The notes: generated from the sequence alone by a model not told the origin. DNA of 64,000 bases from Acinetobacter colistiniresistens (GCF_024582815.1 NZ_CP102099.1:2356001-2420000); one strand, 5' to 3'. Positions 9,230-19,142 are shown, numbered from the stretch's first letter. Translations and numbers: made by a program.

Positions 9230-9433
9230 TCACCTTTTCTTTTTCTGTTGGTTCACTACTTCAGGTGCTTCAAGCTGTGCAATATCGTCATAAATAGGAT
9301 CTTGACTGAAATCATTTTCTAATTCTTGAGTTACTTCATCAAATGATTCTTGGATAGATTCATCAAAAGAATCTTGTGCGAAGTTGTCTTGGGGGGAGTC
9401 TTGGTTTTCGATAGCTATAGATTTAGAGGCCAT
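9230..9433 (-). CDS. Small acidic prophage protein
   Basis: 67 residues, strongly acidic and low in complexity (repeated DSF/ESF/QD units) with a basic tail KKKR. It is likely disordered. The acidic, Gln-rich composition could suit a DNA-mimic or anti-restriction role, but nothing in the sequence proves this. It probably shares a transcript with the gene at 9002. Confidence 0.5.
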   Translation of the reverse strand: MASKSIAIENQDSPQDNFAQDSFDESIQESFDEVTQELENDFSQDPIYDDIAQLEAPEVVNQQKKKR

Positions 9434-9564
9434 AATAGTTACTCTTGATTAAGTTACAGAATCAAGTCTGATCTTATAGCCATCATTTAATAAATTCAAA
9501 TTCAAAGGATTGTGGATAAACTAAAAGCGACATTTCGTGTCGCTTTTTAAGATTATGTAAAACA

Positions 9565-9804
9565 TTATTTACTAGATTTTAAGTAATCCTCTTTATCGTT
9601 CTCTATTACTTCAGAGAATTCATGAGATAACTTGTAATCTAAAATAGCTTTTGCTAATGATTGAATTGCTTCAGCATAAGTGTCAGCTTGCAGGTTTATT
9701 TTTAACAAAGCACAACCAACTTCCCATTTTTGCTTATCTTCTTTCCATAAAATAAGGAATGAGTGTTGAAGTGTATCGTTTATGAATTGTCCTGTAGTTT
9801 TCAT
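9565..9804 (-). CDS. Small prophage protein downstream of the integrase
   Basis: 79 residues, soluble, with a mixed helix/strand pattern (KWEVGCALLKINLQ, then a helix with YAEAIQSLAKAIL). It starts four bases after the integrase stop, so it is probably translated from the integrase transcript. No recognised family. The pattern recalls small HicB-like or DUF-type antitoxin folds, but no partner gene is seen. Confidence 0.55.
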   Translation of the reverse strand: MKTTGQFINDTLQHSFLILWKEDKQKWEVGCALLKINLQADTYAEAIQSLAKAILDYKLSHEFSEVIENDKEDYLKSSK

Positions 9805-9808
9805 AGAT

Positions 9809-11203
9809 TTACCTTAATCTAGCCTTTAACTGTTCAACTTTTGAAAGTGCTTTAAGGGCATCATCAATTTCGATTGGATTTTCAGAAACGGACTTTTCCA
9901 AATAGTCGTGATGACGTGTAATTTTCTTAAATTTCCTATTTTTTATGGTTGAAATGATTTCATCATCTAACAATAAATCTTCAATCATATTCATTGCAAT
10001 TTGAAGATCTTCAAACGAGACTTGTACATAACCTTCGGTTACATCATTTGATTCATCTGTAGCATGATTTACAAGCTTTTTAATCGTGTATGAACCAATG
10101 TTTAAGCTGTTTGCAACACTGGAAAATGTGCGTCTTAAATCATGGTATGTAAATGTAATACCAGTCAACTCTGCAATTTTTAGCCTAGCTTTACTTCGAT
10201 TTGCTACATGACCAACACCTTGTCTAGCTTGGAAAACATATTTACCACCACCGGAACGTTCAAAACGTTGTTGCATTATATAGTGGAGGATTTTGCCCAT
10301 TGGCAGAGTCAAAGGTTCACCATTTTTAGGATCAATTGATGTGATTGAGCCATATTTGAGATCGACATGAGACCATTCTATTGTCTCTGCTTCTTCTCTA
10401 CGAAAACCAGTAAGTAAAACAGTTAATAAAAAATCTTGATTGGTATAAGCATTATGATTCTTATATTGTTGTCCGACCCATTCTGTAGAAACTACAGCAT
10501 CTAACCAGTCTTTCATTTGATTACTACGAATATAGTTTTTTCTACGCTTAATTTTATTCCACGATTTTTTGGCTTTTAAAGTATTAACTGGGTTTGATAC
10601 ATCTATTATATTTTTATCATTTACATCAAGATAATGCTCAACCGAAAAATTAAAAACAGCTCTAAAGAAACGCATTGCTAAATTTGCACGTGCTTTAGAT
10701 CGTTTTGACAATTCAGCATGTTTTTCTTGAACCATCTTACGTGATATATCGATCAATTTTATGTCACGCCATTCTACTAGGTAGTCTGTTACACATTGAT
10801 TATAGTCATCTAGCGTATTTTGACTAAGCTCTCGTTCTGTTTTGTAGGCGTTGTAGGCGTCTAATAGGGTGGGTTGCTGATCTGCTTTTGCATAATCAGC
10901 ATACATTTCCTTTTTAGCTTCTTGTTTTTCTTGATTCGGGTTAATACCTTGTGCCATTAATCCAAGTAATTTAGTGGCTTGCTCACGAGCTTGCGTAGGT
11001 GTGATTTCTCCATGTTTACCGATAGTGACTCGCACTGAGGATTTACCGTTACCAATGCGACGCTCAACCACATAAACTTTGGAAATGGTAACTCGCAGCG
11101 CGAAGCCAATCAGCTCTGAATCCCGATAGATAACCTGCTTATCAGGTGATAAGGGCAAAGAATCAACAAATGTTTTTGTGAGCTTTGTTCTTTCAGAGGT
11201 CAT
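9809..11203 (-). CDS. Tyrosine integrase, P4 type, of the left prophage
   Basis: 464 residues. The N-terminal 95 residues match the arm-binding domain of P4-type integrases. A SAM-like core-binding domain follows (about 110-210), then the catalytic domain with the full set R268, H354-x-x-R357, H380 and Y392. It inserts and excises the prophage by site-specific recombination at an att site. The gene sits at the end of the prophage, reading inward from the tRNA side, and the intergenic repeats at 11225-11277 look like its arm sites. Full length, so likely functional. Confidence 0.93.
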   Translation of the reverse strand: MTSERTKLTKTFVDSLPLSPDKQVIYRDSELIGFALRVTISKVYVVERRIGNGKSSVRVTIGKHGEITPTQAREQATKLLGLMAQGINPNQEKQEAKKEMYADYAKADQQPTLLDAYNAYKTERELSQNTLDDYNQCVTDYLVEWRDIKLIDISRKMVQEKHAELSKRSKARANLAMRFFRAVFNFSVEHYLDVNDKNIIDVSNPVNTLKAKKSWNKIKRRKNYIRSNQMKDWLDAVVSTEWVGQQYKNHNAYTNQDFLLTVLLTGFRREEAETIEWSHVDLKYGSITSIDPKNGEPLTLPMGKILHYIMQQRFERSGGGKYVFQARQGVGHVANRSKARLKIAELTGITFTYHDLRRTFSSVANSLNIGSYTIKKLVNHATDESNDVTEGYVQVSFEDLQIAMNMIEDLLLDDEIISTIKNRKFKKITRHHDYLEKSVSENPIEIDDALKALSKVEQLKARLR

Positions 11204-11224
11204 AGTGTATGATCACGTGTGTTT

Positions 11225-11277
11225 GCAATAACTCGCAATAACATACAATATTTTTAACTGCCTACATAGTGCCTACA
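11225..11277. repeat. Two pairs of short direct repeats, probable integrase arm sites
   Basis: GCAATAAC occurs at 11225-11232 and 11235-11242 (10-base period). TGCCTACA occurs at 11259-11266 and 11270-11277 (11-base period). Repeats one helical turn apart between an integrase gene and its likely attachment region are typical of arm-type binding sites. The assignment is an inference. Confidence 0.55.
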
Positions 11278-11360
11278 AAAAAACGTATTGCAATGAAAAA
11301 TGTTTTTATGTAGAATCAGCATAAAGTTAAAGCATTGTATTAATTGCATTTAACTTTATA

Positions 11361-11437
<77 letters not shown>

Positions 11438-11446
11438 TATAAAACA

Positions 11447-11480
11447 ACCACTTAGGTGTACTAATCCTAAGTGGTTTTTT
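11447..11480 (+). terminator. Terminator of the tRNA transcript
   Basis: Perfect 10-bp stem ACCACTTAGG / CCTAAGTGGT, nine-base loop, then a T run, ten bases after the tRNA. Confidence 0.85.
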
Positions 11481-11828
11481 AATATTAAAATCCACGCAAG
11501 TGGTACTTTGACATCAAAAAATACAGCCGGATTATCTGAATACTCTAATCATTTAGAAAATAATGGATAAGTGAAATGATTGAATTAAAAAGATAAAATT
11601 GTATTCGAGTTTTTGAGTGATTTTCATTGTATAAGCAAGCTAGTTCATATCAAGAATCTCTAAAATAAAGTTATTGATTTCATAAAATAGAGTCAAGATT
11701 TTTAAGGGTTTAATTAAAATTTAAAACAGAACTCCAGCGGATTTAGTTTATTAGCACTGGATGTATTTTATTTTGCTATATCAGATTATTTTTGCTATCT
11801 TACATTTTTAATTTTATAGATTATTTAA
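11481..11828. other. Gene-free AT-rich stretch
   Basis: About 350 bases of very AT-rich sequence between the tRNA terminator and a small lipoprotein gene. No ORF with coding character, no clear repeat. It may contain the promoter of the next gene. Confidence 0.5.
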
Positions 11829-12253
11829 GTGAAGAATGTCTTAGCTTTCACCATGATACTAGGTTTGTTGGGGTGTGAAAGTTTTGATGAGTATAAGAGC
11901 AATGACTCTAATATTGTCGCGAATTTAGATCCATATATAGTTGAGAATAACAATCAAGATAATGAGCGAGATTTGAGTAAAAGCTCTTCTTTTATTCGTC
12001 ACTCTGAAATTAACTTAAATAAGGAAAAGCTGATTGAAAATTGCAAAAATTAGTAATTTCTAATGTTGCAAAGAAAAAGACCGTTAGTTTTCATGATAAT
12101 GTAGGGAATAATTATTATATAAATCAAAATAGTGGAGATATTTACCTTTATTTAGAATTCTGCGCTGAGAATCACTTAGGCAATGCTCAAGAGTTTAAAG
12201 GAAAATGTATATTTTCAGTAGATGGTCAGCGCAAAGTTTATATTTTTGAATAG
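11829..12253 (+). pseudogene. Small lipoprotein gene broken by a one-base frameshift
   Basis: The first frame encodes 74 residues: a lipoprotein signal with lipobox LLGC (Cys near residue 16), then an acidic Asn-rich linker. It stops at 12053, but the next frame continues without a gap as a beta-rich domain (FHDNVGNNYYINQN, CIFSVDGQRKVYIF) to 12253. Adding one A to the run of five near 12043 joins them into one protein of about 141 residues through LIENCKKLV. GTG start without a clear ribosome site. Either a recent pseudogene or a base error. Function unknown; outer-membrane anchoring is inferred from the lipobox. Confidence 0.6.
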
Positions 12254-12278
12254 TTGCGTTATTGATGAATCGTATGGT

Positions 12279-13427
12279 TTATAGCGGCTCCTTTCTTTGC
12301 ACAGCATTCATTTCATGTCGAACGGTACTAATCTTTTCGTAAATCACTTTACGTAATCGATTGATCGCGCCTAAGGGTTTATGCTCAGGGAGAGAATGCC
12401 ACGGCGTAAAAGAAAGATTCTCACAAAATGTATTTTGATCAGGAGTGTCAAAAACCTGTTTAGGTATATGGATTGTTGCAACTTGATAAAAAGGAGCTTG
12501 CGATTCTTTCCATTCAGTCATGGAATCTTCTATAAGCATTTTGTTGGAGGTTCTCGGCTGTATAAGAAACTCCATACATGCCTCATCTTTTTCTAAACTA
12601 TTTCGAAGTGCAATTCTTAAAAAATCATGACTAGGATGGTTAGGTATGGAAGTTAAGGACGGAGTACAGGGCCTTGCTGAATATTTTACGGCTTGTCGCT
12701 TGTCACCTAATCCTAGCTGATAAGGTACCATTGACCAATATCTGGCTTGTAATGGATTGGAAATTTTCGAATTATTGGCTTTAACGGCATTGAATGTTCC
12801 TTGAAAGCCTAAAGCAAAAGGGATCTGTAATTTTTTGAACATACTTTTGCTATTCACATCCTTTATAAAAGATAAGTAGCGCTGAGGATCGTTCACAAAA
12901 AATACTGGATGATTAATCATAATAAAGTCTTGCGTCATTGCTTGATCATCATTTTCCAAAATCTTTTTACCAGAAACATCGAGAATTTTGATCGCCATGC
13001 CTCGTGCATCATTCTTATCATCAGCTTGTGTGGCATCTCCTGATGCATTGGAAAAACGAATCCATGCTGAATAAGTTTTATCTGGTATAAAAATGCCTTG
13101 TGTTAAGTTTGTCGGTAATGATTTTAAAACATGGAATTCTGCACGAACACACCCATGAGCTTTAGGGTGTGCGTCTCGCAGAGCCTGTCCTGCAATGTAT
13201 TGTTTACGAATATGCTGTTCAATTTGTTCAGATATTTGTTGAGCCAGAATATTTTCGTTTGGTTGTAGTTTTTCACCCAATGCTGTATCAATGCTTGGAT
13301 AAGGGATTTTATGAGGATTGGCTAAACTTTGTGATGATAGGTGATGAGCACAGCCACTTGTACTAATCAGTATAGGTGTTATTGTAAGTAGTAAACTAAA
13401 ACGTATCAAAGAGATAAAATCTGACAT
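12279..13427 (-). CDS. Catalase-fold heme protein with a lipoprotein-like signal
   Basis: About 382 residues. The start at 13427 is chosen because AGGAG lies eight bases upstream; an upstream in-frame start has no such site. The N-terminus is a signal peptide ending in STSGC, a plausible though not classical lipobox. The rest resembles the small catalase-like family (y4iL/SrpA type): RAEFHVL and WIRFSNASGD in the heme pocket, ARGMAIKI, and FxMINHPVFF. Such proteins bind heme and show catalase or peroxidase activity. It would act in the periplasm or on the outer membrane. It stands alone, opposite in strand to the broken lipoprotein gene. Confidence 0.8.
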   Translation of the reverse strand: MSDFISLIRFSLLLTITPILISTSGCAHHLSSQSLANPHKIPYPSIDTALGEKLQPNENILAQQISEQIEQHIRKQYIAGQALRDAHPKAHGCVRAEFHVLKSLPTNLTQGIFIPDKTYSAWIRFSNASGDATQADDKNDARGMAIKILDVSGKKILENDDQAMTQDFIMINHPVFFVNDPQRYLSFIKDVNSKSMFKKLQIPFALGFQGTFNAVKANNSKISNPLQARYWSMVPYQLGLGDKRQAVKYSARPCTPSLTSIPNHPSHDFLRIALRNSLEKDEACMEFLIQPRTSNKMLIEDSMTEWKESQAPFYQVATIHIPKQVFDTPDQNTFCENLSFTPWHSLPEHKPLGAINRLRKVIYEKISTVRHEMNAVQRKEPL

Positions 13428-13793
13428 AAATATGCTCCTGAGCATAAAACCGTTAAGCAATGTACCTATACGTATTGCAGGTATTTGGGGAGAAAGAAGA
13501 TGCTAAATTATTTTAAAGTTTTCTCATCAATCAAAAAATTATAGAAAATATTTTAGGTGGTCAAGATATGTTCTCTAGTATGTGTGAAATAATTTTGCAT
13601 TATTTAAAAAATTTTTCTTGGGTTGGCGTAGTTAGCAGGATGAAAATTTAAAATTTGGCTGTACATTAAATGGAACTAAATAAAAATCTGATTTTCTTTA
13701 ATATTATTATAAAATGTAGATTTTGATGATAAGTCAAATGTGAACTAAATATTTAATGTTAATTAGTTCACATCTTGATAAGAAATCTATTAA
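13428..13793. other. Intergenic AT-rich region
   Basis: About 365 bases with no credible ORF. Repeated motifs such as GTGAACTAA / TTAGTTCAC near 13739-13771 form a dyad that could be an operator or a weak hairpin. It probably carries the promoter of the catalase-like gene. Confidence 0.35.
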
Positions 13794-14087
13794 CTAGTAG
13801 TAACTTGCAATAATAACCGCATTCTTTTGGTCAGGAAATCGTTCAATACTAATATCTGTTGTTGTATTTTTTTGGGTGTTCAAATTTAAATCACTGAGTG
13901 AAATTAATTGAGAATCAATCTTATCACGAAGCGTATTCAATTGATGACAATCATTAGTTTGAAGTTGCTGAGAACAAGTGTCTTCTACAATACTTCCATT
14001 CATTTGGATTGTGCTTGCTGAATAACTCACCGAAGCAAACGCCATTAATGATAAAAGTAGGGCAGATTTATAAATATTGTTATACAT
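13794..14087 (-). CDS. Small secreted protein, fimbrial-subunit-like start
   Basis: 97 residues when started at 14087, where AAAGG lies about eight bases upstream; a longer start at 14111 lacks one. A clear signal peptide (hydrophobic stretch, cleavage after VSYSA) is followed by TIQMNGSIVEDTC, which resembles the first strand of chaperone-usher subunits (compare TITINGLVTDKTC in the fimbrial gene at 20018). The rest is too short for a complete pilin domain. It may be a relic or a distinct small periplasmic protein; the end AVIIASYY recalls the aromatic C-terminus of pilins. Confidence 0.6.
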   Translation of the reverse strand: MYNNIYKSALLLSLMAFASVSYSASTIQMNGSIVEDTCSQQLQTNDCHQLNTLRDKIDSQLISLSDLNLNTQKNTTTDISIERFPDQKNAVIIASYY

Positions 14088-14395
14088 GTTTATTGCCTTT
14101 ATAAAATGCATTAAGTATTAATTAACATAAAATTTATTATTAAAGCAATCTTAAAAAATAATATTGATTAAATATTTGGTTTAAGTGTGATCTGTTTAAG
14201 GTTTTAATCTAAAATTGATAATTAATGTATTTATTTTGAATTGTTAATTACATCACGTTTTTTATTGTATTGAGAATTATAAATTTGAGTTGTCGGGTTG
14301 CTATTACATGGTTGGAAGAATCTATTTTTGTTGTTGAAATAGGGAAGTGTACTTGTATTTGTGTCGCTAAAATATACTTTCGCTAGTTTGGTAAA
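14088..14395. other. Intergenic AT-rich region
   Basis: About 300 bases without an ORF. It may hold the promoter of the small secreted protein. No other element recognised. Confidence 0.4.
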
Positions 14396-14428
14396 ATATA
14401 AAAAACCTAATCTGGTGATTAGGTTTTT
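14396..14428 (-). terminator. Terminator downstream of the broken lipoprotein gene
   Basis: Perfect 10-bp stem AAACCTAATC / GATTAGGTTT with a four-base loop; the T run lies on the - strand. Confidence 0.8.
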
Positions 14429-14453
14429 TAAATCTGATCTAAGTTAAATGACA

Positions 14454-15413
14454 TTACCACAGATATCAGTTGCACCTTGTGGGTAGTTGAACTGTAGAGC
14501 ATTTCGGTCAGTGATCATTTCAGATGATAGTTCTTGCCCATCTAAATGATTAGAATATATCGAGACTCCGCTATCAATGTTAAAACTAAGATTTTCAAGT
14601 GCTGCAGGTAGGGTAGATTGAAGCCTTGATCAACACCATTGAAAATAAAGCCAACCTGTTTGCTATTTTGGTTAATATAAACACCTAATCGATGATATTT
14701 GCTTTGGTACTCTGTCAATTTACTGTAGTAATAAGCGGCTGAACTATACTCTGTATGATCGCTATTTGGGTAATCGAGGGTAAATAATACAAAGGGAGGA
14801 TTCTCACCAAAATCTGGAACAGCACTGCCTGCAGCAAATGAATAGAGGGATCTTACGATATAGCCATTATCGGTTTCCCCACTGAAATTGATATCTGTAA
14901 AATATGATGAACTAGGTTCACCGTAGTAACCACCGTTAAGAGGAACTGCTGGAATGTCTATTTGCATTTCTTAGGCAAGAATCCCTGTATTTGGTAAAGG
15001 TAAATCACCTGCATTATCTAGAAATGGAGGGCGAAATCCTTCACTGCCTCTTACTGTTTGTAGTCGTTTCTTACTTGCTGATAAGAAGTCAAAATAATTA
15101 AAAGTTATATTTTCTTCAGGGTAATGGTCCCTAAAATAGGGTGGGGTAATAGTAAAGCCAAACTTTTGCCCATCAATCGTAGGAAATACACCGATCAGAT
15201 AGTCTGAATTTTGATTGTTCCATAAATCATCATAATCTTGTTGTGTTGCATCGAAGTTATATTGGCATGTCTGTGGTTGACTAAAACTAAGTGAACTAAA
15301 GCTTGTAGAGGTTGTTGCAGTTGTTTGGGCGTTGGGATTATTTTGTGAACTATTCTGGTTTTCACCACAACCAAAAATAGTGAGGCTAAGTGCCAATATA
15401 CTCAGTTTTTCAT
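14454..15413 (-). pseudogene. Lipoprotein gene with three separate lesions
   Basis: Read on the - strand from the ATG at 15413 (good site GAGGAAC upstream) the frame ends at once. Adding one A to the five-A run gives MKKLSILALSLTIFGC, a textbook lipoprotein signal, in frame with the open stretch to 14971. There an in-frame TAA interrupts, and the same frame resumes to about 14610. A further frameshift near 14610-14615 (after FNLP) leads into a frame that ends naturally at 14454 with a Cys-containing tail (TDICGNVI). The intact protein would have about 320 residues with no recognised domain. It sits just downstream of the fimbrial operon, separated by a terminator. Three lesions make true decay likelier than a single base error. 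Confidence 0.75.
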
Positions 15414-15516
15414 TAATTGTTCCTCTGGTATGTGGGTCAAGCTTTATATCAAAAACAAAAAGAGAATTTTTTAATGAATTAAAATTAAGGGCTTAGATAA
15501 CTTTCATTTTAGCTAT

Positions 15517-15549
15517 ATAAAAAAGACCTCTTGTTTGGGAAGAGGTCTT
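15517..15549 (-). terminator. Terminator of the fimbrial operon
   Basis: Perfect 10-bp stem AAGACCTCTT / AAGAGGTCTT, seven-base loop, T run on the - strand, ten bases after the last fimbrial gene. Confidence 0.88.
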
Positions 15550-15558
15550 ATAAAAGGT

Positions 15559-16578
15559 TTAATCGTATTGTATGGTTACAGTTGCCATTGCACGGACTTT
15601 ACCTGCAGTGACATTCGTTGCGGTTTGATAATAGCGAGCAGTGAGAGGGACATTATATTGAACTGTCTGATTCGATTTCACAGTTCCTAATTCTAACTTA
15701 TTACCTAAACCAATAACCTGATTTTTATTCTGATAGTTCCATACTAACTGTACCCCAACGCCATTTGCTTTAGTCGAATTTGGTTCAAGATTCTTTAAAA
15801 CTTGGGTGTTATTGCCTTCTTGTTGATAGTCAAAGGTCAAACTAATGAGGTTTTTTTCTTCGTAACCTGTTGGGTTTTGACCACCATTACAAAGAATATT
15901 AAGTTCAAACGATTGTTCGCCTTGAGTCGAACCAATTCCTTTGAATCCTGACTTCATTACTGTTGGAAGCTGTACTGCTTTATTAATATCACCTCTCCAT
16001 TCACAAGAGGATGATGCAATGGTAATCGCATTACCATAAACAGTACTGGTTAAAAACGGACTATCACTACGATTCCCAGCATAATAGGTACTATAAACAC
16101 CTGGTACTAATGTTCCTGAGCCCGTATTTTCAGCTGTTTTAACGATTTCGACAACGAAGTAACCTTCGGCAAGGCTAATACGGGTACTTGGTACGGGACG
16201 GGTATAGGGATAATATCCAGAAAAATTTGTTGCATTAAATGCTTCACGATACAGACGAATGCCAATCCCTGGGATATTGGTGGAATAGATATTATCGCCT
16301 AGAGAACTAATTGCATAATTTTGTAATAATCGGGCGACCATCATATCACTACGATTACAGCTATATGTAGTTCTAGAATCTGGGCGAATTTCAAAAAGAG
16401 ATTTAACTAAGACTTTGCCAACAGGGTCACTTGGTCGAACCACAACACGCCCTACTTGCATAGACACATCAATCGTTCTGAAACCCGCGCTAGTTGAGCA
16501 AGCAGCTTGAGCTGCTGTATTGATAGCAAAACCTGCAGCAACTAAGGCGCTGCTTAAAAGTAATTTTTTCATTTGCAT
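15559..16578 (-). CDS. Fimbrial tip protein / adhesin, two-domain
   Basis: 339 residues with a signal peptide cut after about residue 25 (AAQA). The N-terminal half, to about residue 185, looks like a tip lectin or binding domain with one Cys pair. The C-terminal half is a pilin domain with CEW and CNG cysteines, ending in a beta strand (VRAMATVTIQYD) that fits a donor-strand role. This layout is that of FimH-type tip adhesins. It is the last gene of the operon and overlaps the usher gene by 10 bases. It is probably placed at the fibre tip and sets binding specificity; the ligand cannot be read from the sequence. Confidence 0.8.
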   Translation of the reverse strand: MQMKKLLLSSALVAAGFAINTAAQAACSTSAGFRTIDVSMQVGRVVVRPSDPVGKVLVKSLFEIRPDSRTTYSCNRSDMMVARLLQNYAISSLGDNIYSTNIPGIGIRLYREAFNATNFSGYYPYTRPVPSTRISLAEGYFVVEIVKTAENTGSGTLVPGVYSTYYAGNRSDSPFLTSTVYGNAITIASSSCEWRGDINKAVQLPTVMKSGFKGIGSTQGEQSFELNILCNGGQNPTGYEEKNLISLTFDYQQEGNNTQVLKNLEPNSTKANGVGVQLVWNYQNKNQVIGLGNKLELGTVKSNQTVQYNVPLTARYYQTATNVTAGKVRAMATVTIQYD

Positions 16579-19142
16579 ACTGCCTCAGTCATGATCATGC
16601 TTTGCTGATCGTTAGAAAGTTGTGCGGTAACATCATAACTGAAGTGGCACTGTTCATTGGCTTCATCACCCCATTTTACATACAAATCACCTTTTGGCTC
16701 TTGAGTACGTAAATACACCATACTGCCTTGCGCTACGATACCCACAGATTCATCTTTGGCATTAAATACTTGTGCCGCGAATGGCAAGCCTTCACCTGTT
16801 GCAGTTTTGGTGTTGATGTAAATGGCATAACCTTTTTTGGTGGAGAAATCAACTTTAGCAATCGCACCAGCAAAAGGCGCAATACGCTGACTGGTTTCTT
16901 CCAATTCAACATTGGTCGACATTTCTTGAGGATCAAGCGTGATGTCATTTAAACGATATGGTGTGACATATGGAATAACAGCATAACCTGATTTATTCAC
17001 ACTGAGGCCAACGGTATTGTTGACTTTGGCACCCGCAGCATCTGGTGCATAAACCAGTACCATGGTTTGACCTTGTTCTGGACCAAACAAGATGCCTTTA
17101 TCATGTGCAACTATACTACCGCTGACACTGAGCATCGCTTGTTGATATGAATCAGCAATACTATAAGAACCACCAACGGTAGCAAAGTTAGTACGATAGC
17201 GGCTGTTGACGTTGAAACTTGGATTTTGTCTATCTTGATGAGATACCGATGCACCGTAGTTGAAACGATCACCCACCATACCGCTCATACCCACTGTACG
17301 ACTGTTTTCTGATGCGGTTGCATTGACATTGACTGCGCTCTTTCTGAAATTCATTGGGAAAGAGAGCGTCATCAAATATTCTGTATCACGTGTTTGATTA
17401 TTTGAGCCGTATTGGAGTAGACGATTGGTCGCTGAAAGACCGTAAGTTAATCCTTGATAATGATTACTATAACCGACCTGATATTGACGACTCGTTTCAT
17501 TACGATTCCAATAATCGTTCCAAGAACCCACCATATAAATATTACCCCAGCCTTCGGGTAAACCTTGGTTCAGGGTAATCTGGAATTCACTACGCTGCTT
17601 ACCTACAGCAAAGGTATTCACACCTTTATCTTCTAGGTCTCGGATTAAAACAGCATCACGTAACTTTAAATAGTTTTCCGTCGAATAACGATAGGCTGCT
17701 AACGTCAGGTTCGTATTGGTCGGTGAAATGAGCTTGCTGTAACTTAAGCGAAAACTTTGTCCTGATTGCGAGCCTTGTTTGTCAAAATCAGCATTCGATT
17801 GAGTCACGTCAAACGAAACCGCACCAATTGGTGTTGCAACAGCGGCACCTAATAATAAAGAACTATAGTCTTCAGCTAATTGAAAGCCCGTATAGCCAGT
17901 CAAGTAGTTATTCAGACCGCGTTGATATTTACCTTGTGTTACCCAAGGTGTTAAATCAATATCACGGTCGCGGAACTCACCGGCAGTGACTGAGTAGCGG
18001 CTTAAACCAGGACGTAACATTTGCACGACAGATGCATAAGGAACGGCAAGCTTTTGAATTTCACCATTCGACTCAATAATCGAAACTTCAAGCTCACCAC
18101 CAAAACCTGTAGGGTAGAGGTCATTAATCTCAAAGCTACCTGGTGCAACTGTGGTTTGATAAATCAACTGACCTTGTTGGCGAACTTCAACTTTGGCATT
18201 GGTTTTTGCATTACCACGAATACGTGGTGCATAGCCAAGCATACTGTTCGGCAGCATGCGGTCATCGCTTGAAAAATCAAAACCGCGATAACCGAAGGAA
18301 TCAAATAATTCACCATTGGTAAAGCTATCGCCCAAGGTTAAAACACCTCGGTACTGTGGGAATGCTCGCTGTAAATAAGTACTGGTCGATTCGTAAGTCG
18401 ATTTCTTTGTATTGGTTGAATCTAGCTCGCTTTGCGAACCATCTTGCCACTGCCACTGACCATTGTGGCGAAGTTGCCAACCCGCAATATTGGCGCCAGC
18501 AGTAATTGCCATAAAGGCATTGGTGGTTTCTTTATTGTCATTTAAGCGGTTGAAGGTTTTATAGGCACTACCGCTATAAGATAAAAATCCAGCATTAACA
18601 CCACGATCCCAAATACTCGGATCAACATAACCTTGCGCATTTTTTTGCAGAGCAATTTGCGGGATTGAAATATCGACACGTAAACGAGAGGTATCGAAAT
18701 CATAATAAGCGTTTTCGATCCATTCTTCGATTTTGTAACATGCATTTGGTGCATTAGACTCAGTGCGGTTCACGAGCACATCTTGTTTAACACCATATTC
18801 AAGTAATGAGCTTGATGTGAAACAGGTATAGGCATTTTTATTTTGTTCTGTTGAACGGAACATCATTCTTCTTTTGCCAAACCAGTTACCATTGATATAA
18901 ACATCAACATTATATTCACCCGGCAAAACTGGGTTACCATATTTAAAACGAGAAATATCTACTTTTTGTGCGTCACCGATTAAGAAAACAGAGTCGAATT
19001 CTGCTTCCATTGGTGGGGCTTTTTCTGCTGTCTCTTCTACTGCATAAACAGCCATAGGCATCGTCACTGTGATCACCCCAGAAGTAAGGTAATAACATAT
19101 ACGACGCTTCAAGAATTTAGCTGTTGCATTTTTCTTTGACAT
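16569..19142 (-). CDS. Outer-membrane fimbrial usher (FimD/PapC family)
   Basis: 857 residues, a normal usher length. A signal peptide lies after a basic, slightly long N-terminus. The N-terminal chaperone-binding domain (about 45-185; FLIGDAQKVDISRF, GEYNVDVYING) is followed by the beta barrel with GFDFSSDDRMLP and YAPRIRGNAKTNAKVEV, the plug region, and two C-terminal domains with a cysteine pair (ANEQCHF ... EAVCK). It accepts chaperone-subunit complexes and threads the growing fibre through the outer membrane. It is complete, with no missing segments. The gene starts 60 bases after the chaperone gene. Confidence 0.95.
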   Translation of the reverse strand: MSKKNATAKFLKRRICYYLTSGVITVTMPMAVYAVEETAEKAPPMEAEFDSVFLIGDAQKVDISRFKYGNPVLPGEYNVDVYINGNWFGKRRMMFRSTEQNKNAYTCFTSSSLLEYGVKQDVLVNRTESNAPNACYKIEEWIENAYYDFDTSRLRVDISIPQIALQKNAQGYVDPSIWDRGVNAGFLSYSGSAYKTFNRLNDNKETTNAFMAITAGANIAGWQLRHNGQWQWQDGSQSELDSTNTKKSTYESTSTYLQRAFPQYRGVLTLGDSFTNGELFDSFGYRGFDFSSDDRMLPNSMLGYAPRIRGNAKTNAKVEVRQQGQLIYQTTVAPGSFEINDLYPTGFGGELEVSIIESNGEIQKLAVPYASVVQMLRPGLSRYSVTAGEFRDRDIDLTPWVTQGKYQRGLNNYLTGYTGFQLAEDYSSLLLGAAVATPIGAVSFDVTQSNADFDKQGSQSGQSFRLSYSKLISPTNTNLTLAAYRYSTENYLKLRDAVLIRDLEDKGVNTFAVGKQRSEFQITLNQGLPEGWGNIYMVGSWNDYWNRNETSRQYQVGYSNHYQGLTYGLSATNRLLQYGSNNQTRDTEYLMTLSFPMNFRKSAVNVNATASENSRTVGMSGMVGDRFNYGASVSHQDRQNPSFNVNSRYRTNFATVGGSYSIADSYQQAMLSVSGSIVAHDKGILFGPEQGQTMVLVYAPDAAGAKVNNTVGLSVNKSGYAVIPYVTPYRLNDITLDPQEMSTNVELEETSQRIAPFAGAIAKVDFSTKKGYAIYINTKTATGEGLPFAAQVFNAKDESVGIVAQGSMVYLRTQEPKGDLYVKWGDEANEQCHFSYDVTAQLSNDQQSMIMTEAVCK

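Noticed and set aside
9565..9804. A HicB-type antitoxin with missing toxin
   Set aside because: The resemblance is only to a general strand-helix pattern; no HicA-like partner lies nearby.
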